The notes under the pieces: model-generated
What the model was told of the DNA's origin: nothing
Databases searched by the model: none
Seen by the model: the letters and a program-made list of their open reading frames with translations, nothing else
Made by a program: the position numbers and the translations under genes
Shown here: positions 36,249-45,803 of the stretch, piece by piece
How positions within the stretch are numbered: the first letter of the stretch is position 1
How the letters are laid out: each line of letters begins with the position of its first letter
From: Acidobacteriota bacterium
GTDB lineage: Bacteria > Acidobacteriota > Blastocatellia > Pyrinomonadales > Pyrinomonadaceae
Assembly (NCBI GenBank): GCA_029781855.1
Contig: JAKOVX010000003.1
Coordinates: 1-64,000, forward strand
Direction: 5' to 3'
DNA: 64,000 nucleotides

Positions 36249-38213
36249 TTATTCCTCGTCCACTCGCAATTTTTCAAGCACCGACAGATCCTCGAGCGTC
36301 GTGACATCGCCCGCGACCCTTCCTCCCGCTGCCAACTCGCGAAGAAGGCGCCGCATTATCTTGCCGGAGCGCGTCTTGGGCAACGCATCGGTGAATCGGA
36401 TGTCGTCGGGTTTTGCCAGGGCGCCGATCTCTTTGGTGACATGAGCCCGCAGGGTCTCCTTGAGTTCGTCGCTACCAGTGCGGCCGCCCTCGAGCGTTAC
36501 GAAGGCACAGATCGCTTGTCCCTTCAGGTCATCCGGCCGCCCGACGACAGCCGCTTCCGCGACCGACTCGTGTGAGACCAGGGCGGATTCGACCTCGGCC
36601 GTCCCAAGCCGATGGCCGCTGACGTTGATCACATCGTCGACACGGCCCATTATCCAGTAATAACCGTGCTTATCACGCCGTGCGCCGTCACCGGCAAAAT
36701 AACAGCCAGGTATTTCGGACCAGTAGGCCTCTTTGTACCTCTCGTCGTCGCCCCAAAGCGTTCGCAGCATCGACGGCCAAGGGTGTTTGATCACCAAATA
36801 GCCGCCCTCGTTCGGGCCAACAGGCACGCCGGCCTTCGTTACGATGTCAACGATGATGCCCGGCAGCGGCCTCGTCGCCGTGCCCGGCACCGTAGGTGTG
36901 GCCCCCGGCAGCGGGCTGATCATGATCGACCCGGTCTCGGTTTGCCACCAGGTATCGACGATCGGGCATTTTCGCTTGCCGATGATCGCGTGGTACCACA
37001 TCCACGCCTCGGGGTTGATCGGTTCACCGACCGTTCCGAGGAGCCGGAGACTCGAGAGGTCGTGCTTGAGCGGATACTGTTCGCCCCATTTAATGAAAGC
37101 GCGAATCGCGGTCGGAGCCGTGTAAAAGATGGTGATCTTATGACGTTCGATGATGTCCCAGAACCTGTCGAAATCCGGATGGTTCGGAGCCCCTTCGTAC
37201 ATAAAGACTGTCGCACCATTGGCCAGCGGGCCGTAAACGACGTACGAATGGCCAGTGACCCACCCTATGTCGGCGGTACACCAGTAAATGTCGTCGTCCT
37301 TGAGGTCGAAGACGATCTTCGACGAATAGGCGATCTGGGTCAGGTAACCTCCGGTCGTGTGGAGGATGCCCTTCGGCTTGCCGGTCGTCCCGGAGGTGTA
37401 AAGAATGTACAGCGGATGTTCGGAATCGAGCTCTTCGGCGGCACAGTCGGCGTCGACCGTTTTGGTCAATTCGTGCCACCAATGGTCGCGGCCGGGCATC
37501 ATCGCCACCTTCGAGTGCGTCCGCTGAAAGACGACGATATTCTCTACGACCGGGCATTCGGCCGCGGCTTCGTCCACGATGTCCTTTAGCTTGATCTCCG
37601 AACCACGACGATATCCGCCGTCGGCGGTGACGATCAGTTTGCATTGGCCATCGTTAACGCGGTCGCGGATCGCCTCGGCCGAAAATCCACCAAAAATTAC
37701 CGTGTGCGTAGCACCGATGCGGGCACAGGCGAGCATTGCGACTGCCAAAGCCGGAATGAGCGGCATGTAAAGCGCGACGCGGTCTCCGGTCTTCACATCG
37801 AGGCTTTTCAGGACATTCGCGAACCGCGAAACTTCCTGATGGAGCTGGAGAAACGTGATCGTCTTGATCTCGCCGGTCTCGCCTTCCCAGATGATCGCGG
37901 CCTTGTTTTTCCGCCAGGTCGTGATGTGACGGTCAAGGCAGTTGTAGGCGATATTTATCTTGCCGCCGACGAACCAGTTGGCGTGAGGTTCGTTCCATTC
38001 GAGCACCTTGTCCCATTTTCTGAACCACGAGAGTTCTTCGGCCTGCTTTGCCCAAAATCCTTCCGGATCGGCCTCGGCCTCGGCGTACAACGCCTCGTAA
38101 TCGGCAAAGCTCTTGACGTGTGCATTTTCAGCGAAAGCGGCAGGCGGCGGGAAGAGCCTGGATTCGCTCGACATCGATTCGATAGTTACCTGTTCGGATT
38201 TCGTTTCAGACAT
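36249..38213 (-). CDS. acs: Acetyl-CoA synthetase
   Basis: This 654-residue AMP-forming enzyme makes acetyl-CoA from acetate, CoA and ATP. The signatures are [20 protein letters not shown] (AMP binding), [20 protein letters not shown] and [20 protein letters not shown]. The C-terminal [15 protein letters not shown] contains the acetylation-regulated Lys618. ATG 38213 (MSETKSEQ…) fits the family N-terminus better than the frame's first ATG at 38252. It is divergent from the GH31 glucosidase with a 63-bp gap, so both promoters must lie close together. Confidence 0.96.
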   Translation of the reverse strand: MSETKSEQVTIESMSSESRLFPPPAAFAENAHVKSFADYEALYAEAEADPEGFWAKQAEELSWFRKWDKVLEWNEPHANWFVGGKINIAYNCLDRHITTWRKNKAAIIWEGETGEIKTITFLQLHQEVSRFANVLKSLDVKTGDRVALYMPLIPALAVAMLACARIGATHTVIFGGFSAEAIRDRVNDGQCKLIVTADGGYRRGSEIKLKDIVDEAAAECPVVENIVVFQRTHSKVAMMPGRDHWWHELTKTVDADCAAEELDSEHPLYILYTSGTTGKPKGILHTTGGYLTQIAYSSKIVFDLKDDDIYWCTADIGWVTGHSYVVYGPLANGATVFMYEGAPNHPDFDRFWDIIERHKITIFYTAPTAIRAFIKWGEQYPLKHDLSSLRLLGTVGEPINPEAWMWYHAIIGKRKCPIVDTWWQTETGSIMISPLPGATPTVPGTATRPLPGIIVDIVTKAGVPVGPNEGGYLVIKHPWPSMLRTLWGDDERYKEAYWSEIPGCYFAGDGARRDKHGYYWIMGRVDDVINVSGHRLGTAEVESALVSHESVAEAAVVGRPDDLKGQAICAFVTLEGGRTGSDELKETLRAHVTKEIGALAKPDDIRFTDALPKTRSGKIMRRLLRELAAGGRVAGDVTTLEDLSVLEKLRVDEE

Positions 38214-38276
38214 AGTTACACTGTGGAATACTGACAGTATAGAATAACTCAACTAGACTCGGCTCTCTAACAGGTA

Positions 38277-40778
38277 ATGATAATGCGACATTTTAGAATC
38301 GTTCGTCTGATCGCGGCGGTATTTGCCGTCGTCGTCATTTTAGCGTTTTCCTATGTAGACGCGATTGCCGGATGGCATGCGGTCGGTAGCGTCACCAAAA
38401 TAAGCGAGCAAACAAAGAACGGCGTTGTGCTCGACACCTCGAGCGGGGCAAGGGTTTCGGTTGTGTTCTTTGACGCTAATACGATCCGAGTGCGGGTCGC
38501 TCCGAACGGCGAATTTGAGCGCGGCCCTGACTACGCGTTCGACCCTTCGCATCCGCGGACCGAGCCGACGGTAACGAACGAGAAAACCGCGACAAGTATT
38601 GTGGTGACAGGCCCCGACGGCACGAAGGTGATCATTCAGAGGACGCCATTTTCCGTTAAGATCGTTGACGCGAACGGCGAGACGATCGTACAGGACGACA
38701 CCAAACACGAAACGATGTTCGATTCGGAAACCGGTGAGATCCAAACCACGAAGCTGCGCCGGAGCGAGGTCGAGACTTATTACGGCTTTGGCGAAAAGGC
38801 GTTCGCAGAGATGTCACGCGACGGCAAATATGTCGTCAACTGGAACACCGACACATTTTCTTATCCGATCGGCACGGACCCGATCTACGAATCAATACCG
38901 TTCTTTTATGCGCTGAGCCACGGAAGATCGTACGGGCTATTCTTCAACAACACATACCGGACCTATTTTGATATGGGCAAGACGTCGCCCGAGCGCTATA
39001 CGTTCGGGTCGGCGGGCGGCGAACTCGACTACTTCGTCTTTACCGGAGGTACAGAGCATTCGCCAAGGAATGTGATCTCGGCATACGCGGACCTTACCGG
39101 CAAGACGCCGCTGCCGCCGATCTGGGCACTTGGGAATCAGCAGTCGCGGTGGTCGTATTTTCCCGAATCACGCGTTCGCGAGATCGCGGCTGGATTTCGA
39201 AAAAATAAAATTCCGGCCGACGTGATCTATCTCGACATCGACTATATGAACGGCTATCGGGTATTCACGTGGGACAAGACGCGTTTCCCGGACCCGAAAA
39301 AGATGGTCGCCGATCTGCGTGCGGACGGATTCAAAACGGTTTTGATAATCGACCCCGGGATCAAGGTCGATGAAAATTACAGCGTTTATAAGGACGGACA
39401 GCGAAACGGGATCTTCGTCAAAAATCCCGATGGCAGTGAGCTAAATCGCGATGTGTGGCCTCAGGCTGCAGCTTTCCCGGATTTTACCGATCCGAAAGCT
39501 CGTGCGTGGTTCGGAGCTCAGTACAAGGGCGATGTCGAGGACGGGATAGCCGGATTTTGGAACGATATGAACGAGCCGGGCGTCTTTATGAACGCCAAAA
39601 CGGAAAAGCCCGAAGTACTTCATCATCCGGCGAAAACGTTTCCGCTGGATATACCGCATAAGGGCGACGGTTTTCCGGGAACGCACAGGCGCTATCACAA
39701 CGTATTTGGCATGCAGATGGCTCGGTCGACGTTCGAGGGTGTTAGCAAACTCCGCCCCGAGGCCAGGCCGTTCGTATTGACGCGAGCCGGTTTTGCAGGT
39801 GTCCAGCGATATTCGGCCGTCTGGACCGGAGACAACTACGCGAGTTGGGACCATATGGCGCTGTCGATCCCAATGCTCGCGAATCTAAGCGTTTCGGGCG
39901 TGCCTTTTGTCGGATGCGACGTTGGCGGATTCAACGAGATGCCGAGCGGCGAACTATATGCTCGCTGGCTGCAGGCGGCGGCACTAACGCCATTCTTTCG
40001 GTCGCACTCGGTCGGTTGGGTCGGCAATAAGGAGCCGTGGGAATACGGCGACGAATTTACAAGGATCAACCGCCAAACAGTCGAGCTGCGGTATAAATTC
40101 CTACCCTATCTCTACACGTTCTTTCGCGAACACGAGCGCTCGGGCGCACCGGTAATGCGTCCCGTGTGGTTCGAATTTCCAAAAGACGAGCAGACATATC
40201 TGATCAGTGATCAATACATGGTCGGCAGTGACGTGTTGGTCACACCGGTCGTGAAGCAGGGCACCGTGTCACGCGAAGTATATCTTCCGGCCGGGGCGGA
40301 CTGGGTAAACTGGTGGACAGGCGAGAAGTTTGAAGGCGGAAAAGCACAGAAGGTGGATGCTCCGATCGATCGGTTGCCGATATTCGTTCGTGTCGGAGCT
40401 GTCATACCGACGCAGGCGGTCATCCAGAACACCACCGAAATGGCATCGTCGCCGGTTACGCTCAATGTTGTTGCGGGTATTGCCGCCGGCAAGACTGATA
40501 CGTCATCACTTTATGAAGACTCCGGTGACGGATACGGTTACCGCGGATCCGAATGGAAAGAAGTGCGACTCGAGCACCGTCGCGGTTCATTAAAGATCAG
40601 CCGAACCGGAAAATTTGCCGGCCAGCAGATCCGTTTTCTCGAGATCGTCGGCATCGACGCGAAACCGAAGGCGGTCAACGCCTCCGGCAAGGACCTCGCC
40701 TTCACCTTTGACCCGGCGACGCGCCGGGTAAGGGTTGAACTAAGCGGATCGGAAACTGATATCTCGCTCGTTCGCTAG
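38277..40778 (+). CDS. Exported GH31 family glycoside hydrolase (alpha-glucosidase type)
   Basis: This protein has about 833 residues (ATG 38283 is an alternative with better ribosome-binding-site spacing). The signal peptide is IRHFR…: RLIAAVFAVVVILAFSYVDA. GH31 markers are the N-terminal galactose-mutarotase-like domain, YYGFGEKAFAEMSRDGKYV, the nucleophile in FWNDMNEPGVF (Asp430), and the acid/base region AVWTGDNYASWDHM, then GCDVGGFNEMPSGE. A C-terminal beta domain contains SSLYEDSGDGYGYRGSEW. The wording is that of alpha-glucosidases, but GH31 also includes xylosidases and galactosidases. It is exported, so it acts on oligosaccharides in the periplasm. It is convergent with the LacI-type gene. 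Confidence 0.9.
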   Translation: MIMRHFRIVRLIAAVFAVVVILAFSYVDAIAGWHAVGSVTKISEQTKNGVVLDTSSGARVSVVFFDANTIRVRVAPNGEFERGPDYAFDPSHPRTEPTVTNEKTATSIVVTGPDGTKVIIQRTPFSVKIVDANGETIVQDDTKHETMFDSETGEIQTTKLRRSEVETYYGFGEKAFAEMSRDGKYVVNWNTDTFSYPIGTDPIYESIPFFYALSHGRSYGLFFNNTYRTYFDMGKTSPERYTFGSAGGELDYFVFTGGTEHSPRNVISAYADLTGKTPLPPIWALGNQQSRWSYFPESRVREIAAGFRKNKIPADVIYLDIDYMNGYRVFTWDKTRFPDPKKMVADLRADGFKTVLIIDPGIKVDENYSVYKDGQRNGIFVKNPDGSELNRDVWPQAAAFPDFTDPKARAWFGAQYKGDVEDGIAGFWNDMNEPGVFMNAKTEKPEVLHHPAKTFPLDIPHKGDGFPGTHRRYHNVFGMQMARSTFEGVSKLRPEARPFVLTRAGFAGVQRYSAVWTGDNYASWDHMALSIPMLANLSVSGVPFVGCDVGGFNEMPSGELYARWLQAAALTPFFRSHSVGWVGNKEPWEYGDEFTRINRQTVELRYKFLPYLYTFFREHERSGAPVMRPVWFEFPKDEQTYLISDQYMVGSDVLVTPVVKQGTVSREVYLPAGADWVNWWTGEKFEGGKAQKVDAPIDRLPIFVRVGAVIPTQAVIQNTTEMASSPVTLNVVAGIAAGKTDTSSLYEDSGDGYGYRGSEWKEVRLEHRRGSLKISRTGKFAGQQIRFLEIVGIDAKPKAVNASGKDLAFTFDPATRRVRVELSGSETDISLVR

Positions 40779-40823
40779 AGTATTTTTGCCGTCCTGAACC
40801 CGCCGTTGGGCAAGATTGACGAT

Positions 40824-41891
40824 TCAGGGATTCTGAACGCGCGCGGTCGATTGGCGCACGATCAATGTGGGTTCGACGCTGACCGCCCGCGCCGCCGAGG
40901 AATTGCCGTTGGCGATCCTTTCGAGGAGCGTGGTAGCGGCCAGGCTTCCCATTTCAAAGAGAGGCTGACGTATCGTCGTCAGCGCAGGATTGTGAAACGC
41001 GGCGGCGTAAATGTCATCAAATCCGAGCACCGAAACGTCCACCGGCACACGAAGGCCCATTTCCTCGAGCGCGCGAATGGCACCGATCGCGGACACGTCA
41101 TTAAAAGCGAAAAGCGCAGTAAACGACTCGCCGGTTGCCAAGATCGTTTTTGTAGCGTTGTAACCGACCTCGGGTGACGGCGAATCGCCCACCAGCTGGC
41201 TGGTCAGTCGGGGATCGATGGAAATATTCCGCTTTCTGGCCGCCTCGAGGATCGTGGACCAACGCTCGTTGGTGTCGGAGCTGAATTCCTGACCCTTCAG
41301 CACCGCTATCCGGCGGTGGCCAAGATTGTACAGATGACCGATTCCGAGCTCCGCGGCGTGCGTGTGATTGAGGAAAACGTTCGTCACACCGTCCAATTCC
41401 TGGTGGCCGGACACGGTGACGATCGGAAGCGAACGGTCGAACCGTATCGGCGTATCGACGGCAATAATGCCCTCGACGAGACGCTCGATCAGCATCTTGG
41501 CGTGAGCTTCGATCCTCTCGTTGCGATGCAGGTGGCTTGCCGTGAGATAAAAATATCCTTCGTTCGTCAGCGAAGCCTCGACCCCGTTAAGTACCATCGC
41601 CGAATATCCGTCACTAAGCTCCGGCACGATCACCCCGAGTGTCCTGGTACGCTGAACACGCAGCGAACGGGCGAGATAATTCGGACGGTAATTCATGTCA
41701 CGGGCTGCGTTAACGATCCGTTCCTTGGTCTCCCACGGGATTGACGATGCCTTTGGCGAGTCATTGAGGACGATCGACAGAGTGGTCGGCGAGAGGCCGA
41801 GGTGAGCGGCCAACTCTTTCAGGTTGACCTGCTCGCGATCCTGCGTTTTGGCGTTACCATTTGCTGGTTTGTTTCCTCGATCTGCCGGCAT
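40824..41891 (-). CDS. LacI-family transcriptional regulator
   Basis: This 355-residue regulator starts with ATG 41891 (MPADRGNKPANGNAKTQDRE); the open frame continues 58 codons upstream without family similarity. The helix-turn-helix is NLKELAAHLGLSPTTLSIVL, with the hinge helix YRPNYLARSLRVQRTRTLG. The periplasmic-binding-protein-like sensor domain follows (LNHTHAAELGIGHLYNLGHR; FTALFAFNDVSAIGAIRALE; SVLGFDDIYAAAF). It should sense a sugar and repress the TonB-receptor/GH3 operon. A palindrome with a CG centre (42111-42122) is the candidate operator. Confidence 0.9.
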   Translation of the reverse strand: MPADRGNKPANGNAKTQDREQVNLKELAAHLGLSPTTLSIVLNDSPKASSIPWETKERIVNAARDMNYRPNYLARSLRVQRTRTLGVIVPELSDGYSAMVLNGVEASLTNEGYFYLTASHLHRNERIEAHAKMLIERLVEGIIAVDTPIRFDRSLPIVTVSGHQELDGVTNVFLNHTHAAELGIGHLYNLGHRRIAVLKGQEFSSDTNERWSTILEAARKRNISIDPRLTSQLVGDSPSPEVGYNATKTILATGESFTALFAFNDVSAIGAIRALEEMGLRVPVDVSVLGFDDIYAAAFHNPALTTIRQPLFEMGSLAATTLLERIANGNSSAARAVSVEPTLIVRQSTARVQNP

Positions 41892-42051
41892 TGCGTCAGA
41901 TATTGTCACATTCTTCGCGAATTTTGCAACAATCTTCCAAGTGCTTCTGCACCTAGATTGGTACATCCAATTTGTTTGGGTTCGCCGATAGCGACCACAT
42001 ATGTGAACAAAATCCTCGCTGTATTGCCCGGAAAATTTGTGTATCCTCACA

Positions 42052-42122
42052 ATTTGTCTTGACAAATCGAAGACTGCGGTGCTATTCGTTGTAATACTTA
42101 AACGATTTACTAAATCGATTTA
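42052..42122. promoter_or_regulatory. Candidate LacI operator and promoter elements upstream of the receptor gene
   Basis: TAAATCGATTTA (42111-42122) is a perfect 12-bp palindrome with the central CG typical of LacI-family operators. A related word TAAACGATTTA lies just before it (42099-42109). Upstream, ATTTGTCTTGACAAAT (42052-42067) is another inverted repeat and contains TTGACA, a possible -35 box; a matching -10 box is weak. All sit between the divergent regulator and receptor genes. The rest of the 344-bp gap (41892-42235) holds no gene. Confidence 0.5.
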
Positions 42123-42235
42123 CCACTTAATTTGCACGATTGCAGCTTTCCCTTTTAGCGGACTTCGGTTTTGGGGATTTTCGGGGAGGCAGCGGTGATA
42201 TCCCTGATTTTTGGACAAACGATCTGGAGGTTCTT

Positions 42236-45200
42236 ATGCGGCACTTGAGTTCAAAGTTAGCGGCCTTTTTCGGCTGTCTTGTTTTTGTTGCGGTTTTTTC
42301 GACGACCGGATCGGCCCAGTTCAGGGCCGGAGTTCAGGGAGTCGTCACCGATAGCGCGGGCGGAACGATAGCCGGAGCGACAGTCACATTGGTGAACAAA
42401 GAGACGAATCAGTCTCAAACGACACAGACCAGCTCTGAAGGTTTTTACAGATTCTCGAATCTCCCTCCGGGCGCGTACCAGATCACCGTCACCAAGGAAA
42501 ACTTCAAGAAATTTGTTGCGGATAATTTCCAGGTCAACGCCGAGGCTGTTATGGGGCGGGATATCAAGCTCGAAGCCGGAGTGATAAGTGAGTCGGTGAA
42601 TGTGAACGCAGAGGCGTCTGGTGGTGAATTGCAGACCGAGGACGCCAACGTTCGAAAGACCTTAACGACGCAAGAGATACTGGAATTGCCGCAGTCGGGA
42701 CGAGACCCATATGAACTTATAAGGCTGACGCCGGGTGTTTTTGGTTCTGGCTCGAGGGGCGGCAACGGAAACTCACAAGGGCTTCCCAATACGAGTGGCC
42801 CGGGTGGTTCGAACAACTCGATCTTTGCAACTGAGAACGTACAGCCCATTTCGGCAAACGGACAGAGAGTCTCAGCCAACAATTACCAGATCGACGGGAC
42901 CAGCGTGAACAGTCAGACGTGGGGCGGCGGCGCGGTCATTACACCGAGCCAGGAAAGCGTTAAAGAGGTGCAGGTTACGTCCAGTACCTACTCGGCGGAA
43001 GACGGCCGAAACAGCGGTGCCCAGATCAAGGTCGTTACCCAGAACGGGACGAACCAGATCCACGGCAGTGCGTTCTTTAAGCTGGATGATCCGAAGCTGA
43101 ACGCCTTTAACAAGATGCCGGCGATGATCGGTACGTTCAACACCACCGGGCCTCAGCGTGTTGAAAGAAGGTACAAATCGTACGGCGGCAGCTTTGGCGG
43201 CCCTATTGTCCGCGATCGGCTATTTTTCTTTGCAACCTACGAAGGCCTAAGTGAATCGACAACGTCTAATTATCAATCACTGATCGAAACCGCCGCATTC
43301 CGTTCAGCGGTTATCGCCGCACGGCCGGGCACCGTCACGGCTCAAGTTCTGGCGTCATCAGGTGTCGAGCCGAGAGTGACGACCATCATGCCAGCGACAT
43401 GTGCAGGTATTTTCATTCCATGCGCCATTGTTGGGAACGGGATGGATATTGGCTCGATAACCGGAACATACGGCACATACGTTCCAACACTTTCAACGTC
43501 ACCGAGCGGCGGCGGATTGGATGGCATCGCTGATGTTCAGTGGGCGCAGCTTCAGCAGTATTCAAAATTCCGTGGAAACCAGTTCAACGCCAGGATCGAT
43601 TTCCATGCAACCGACAAGGACAATTTCACGTTTACCTCGTACTTTGTCCCGAACAACGCGACGACCTCCGACGGTTCCGCGCAGAGCCGTCCACAGGCCG
43701 ACATTAACTCCAAGCGGTTCACGTATGCCCTAGGATTCATCTATATCCGCAACATCTCGTCTAATATGACGAACGAGGCGCGATTCAACATAACCCGCTG
43801 GGGCTACGACGAGACCAAGACCAATCCCCAGGCCGAGCTCGGATTACCGAGGATAGAGGTCGAAGGCTTCTTTGGCGACCGGCTGCGTTTTGGATTCCCT
43901 CGTGGCTTGAACACACCGGGTGTGATCAACGAGAAACAGTTGGATTTTCGCGATACGCTGATCAAGGTTGTCGGGAATATGGTTCTCAAGTTCGGTGCCG
44001 AGTATCGACGCGACCTTAACAGCAACGGTGAGGTCGGCGGAGCCCGGCCGCTTTACTCATTCCATACGCCGTGGAACCTTGCGAACGGAACGCCGATATT
44101 CGAAGCGATATCTGCTACGCTGCAGGGCCAGCCAACCGCGAATAACACGAAATTTACCACGAGTGAGCTTGCTTTCTTCGTACAGGATGATTGGAAATTC
44201 CGCCCGAATCTTACACTGAATCTCGGGTTGCGTTGGGACTATATGTCGCCGGTGACCGCGTCTAATGGTGTGATCGGCAATCTGCTTCTTGACTCAAACG
44301 GAGGACTCGCAGGAGCCAAGATCACGACCGCTAAGAAACTCTATAAGAGCGATTACAATAACTTCGGACCGCAACTCGGGTTTGCCTGGAACCCCGGATT
44401 CTGGGGAAGCAAGTTGGTCATCCGGGGCGGCGGGGGCATGGGATACGACCGTTTGCCGAACGCGCTGCTTGCCAACGCGAGACGCAACCCGCCCAATGGA
44501 GCGCTGTTCGGCATTTGCTGCGGGACGGCGCCGACGGAATTTGGCACACCCTTCGTCGGAGGTCAAATAACCTTTGTTACAAGCAGTAGTGGGATCTTGG
44601 GATACCCGGCAAATCCGGTTTTAGGTGGCGGTGCGAATGCTACGACAGGCCTTCCGAACACAGGTGCCGTTGAAATTTATGGTGCACCCCAAGACCTTCC
44701 GACGGCGTACGTATTCCGATATTCCCTCGAAGGCCAGTACCAGTTGCCAAAGAACCTGATAGCAACAATCGGTTACCAGGGCAGTCAGGGACGTCATTTT
44801 GTCCGGATCCTGCCTCTGCAAGTGATGACCACTACAAATCCGAACATCAGCGCTGCCTATTTCGCGAGTCCCGACGTAAATACGAACTACAATGCGTTTA
44901 CGGCACGGCTCCAGGGCAGACTCTTCAGGCAATTCTCGTTTGACACTAATTACCGATTTGCCAAGAGCCTGGACACGTCCTCGTTCGAGTCGCCGTGCGG
45001 ATGTACCAATCAGAGCTACCCGGTCGACCAACGACAGGAGCGCGGCCCGTCAGATTTCGATGTACGCCATGCCTTCGTGTTTGCCGGTACGTGGGAGGTG
45101 CCAGTATTCAGGGACAAGAAGACGCTTGCGGGTAAGCTTCTCGGCGGCTGGGAGATCAGCGCGATCGCAACATCGAACAGCGGATTTCCTTGGACGCCGA

Positions 45201-45667
45201 AGATCTTTGGTTGTCTGAACGGGAACACGAGTGCCAGCAATGGATTTTGCGATCCGCGTCCGACATCGTACACGGGGGCTCAGCCGGCGAGCAATTCGAA
45301 CGCGAATTTCCTTCGGCCGTATGGGATCTTTGGAGTTCCGGGAACCTCGATCTTCGGAACGGCCTTCAATACCGCGGACCCGTTCCTCAATCCGCCGGCG
45401 ATCGGGCGCAATCGGTTCCGCGGGCCGAAATACTTCTCGACCGACATGACGTTTGCAAAGAAATTCGGTGTAGGTGGAATTGGATTTTTGGGTGAAAATG
45501 CGATCGTAGATCTTCGGTTCAACTTTTTCAATATATTCAACAATTTGAATCTCACGCCGTTTAACTCAAACACTGATCCGACCCGAGTCCAACTGGTGCA
45601 GTTCGGGACGGCAACAAGTGCGTTGTCCGGCAGGGTCGGAGAGGTTCAGGTTCGATTGAGCTTTTAG
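42236..45667 (+). CDS. TonB-dependent outer-membrane receptor (Oar/SusC-like)
   Basis: This 1143-residue receptor has a signal peptide (KLAAFFGCLVFVAVFSTTGS). ATG 42236 with TGGAGG upstream is chosen over an earlier frame start at 42140. The N-terminal carboxypeptidase-regulatory domain (VQGVVTDSAGGTIAGATVTL …) leads to a plug (TLTTQEILELPQSGRDPYEL; YQIDGTSVNSQTWGGG) and a large beta-barrel ending in …VQVRLSF. A final aromatic residue is usual for barrel insertion. It likely imports an oligosaccharide for the GH3-GH144 enzyme encoded 136 bp downstream. It is divergent from the LacI-type regulator, whose candidate operator lies in the shared gap. Confidence 0.88.
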   Translation: MRHLSSKLAAFFGCLVFVAVFSTTGSAQFRAGVQGVVTDSAGGTIAGATVTLVNKETNQSQTTQTSSEGFYRFSNLPPGAYQITVTKENFKKFVADNFQVNAEAVMGRDIKLEAGVISESVNVNAEASGGELQTEDANVRKTLTTQEILELPQSGRDPYELIRLTPGVFGSGSRGGNGNSQGLPNTSGPGGSNNSIFATENVQPISANGQRVSANNYQIDGTSVNSQTWGGGAVITPSQESVKEVQVTSSTYSAEDGRNSGAQIKVVTQNGTNQIHGSAFFKLDDPKLNAFNKMPAMIGTFNTTGPQRVERRYKSYGGSFGGPIVRDRLFFFATYEGLSESTTSNYQSLIETAAFRSAVIAARPGTVTAQVLASSGVEPRVTTIMPATCAGIFIPCAIVGNGMDIGSITGTYGTYVPTLSTSPSGGGLDGIADVQWAQLQQYSKFRGNQFNARIDFHATDKDNFTFTSYFVPNNATTSDGSAQSRPQADINSKRFTYALGFIYIRNISSNMTNEARFNITRWGYDETKTNPQAELGLPRIEVEGFFGDRLRFGFPRGLNTPGVINEKQLDFRDTLIKVVGNMVLKFGAEYRRDLNSNGEVGGARPLYSFHTPWNLANGTPIFEAISATLQGQPTANNTKFTTSELAFFVQDDWKFRPNLTLNLGLRWDYMSPVTASNGVIGNLLLDSNGGLAGAKITTAKKLYKSDYNNFGPQLGFAWNPGFWGSKLVIRGGGGMGYDRLPNALLANARRNPPNGALFGICCGTAPTEFGTPFVGGQITFVTSSSGILGYPANPVLGGGANATTGLPNTGAVEIYGAPQDLPTAYVFRYSLEGQYQLPKNLIATIGYQGSQGRHFVRILPLQVMTTTNPNISAAYFASPDVNTNYNAFTARLQGRLFRQFSFDTNYRFAKSLDTSSFESPCGCTNQSYPVDQRQERGPSDFDVRHAFVFAGTWEVPVFRDKKTLAGKLLGGWEISAIATSNSGFPWTPKIFGCLNGNTSASNGFCDPRPTSYTGAQPASNSNANFLRPYGIFGVPGTSIFGTAFNTADPFLNPPAIGRNRFRGPKYFSTDMTFAKKFGVGGIGFLGENAIVDLRFNFFNIFNNLNLTPFNSNTDPTRVQLVQFGTATSALSGRVGEVQVRLSF

Positions 45668-45803
45668 ATAGAACCGAAGATACTCAATAGTCGATCGGCT
45701 AAGGTGCGGACACGCAGGTCCGTGCCGCCGATCGGCATTTCCGTTCCCATTGTTGACCAATAATATTCGCCGAATCTCTGCTGAACAATAACTTACGAAT
45801 CAT

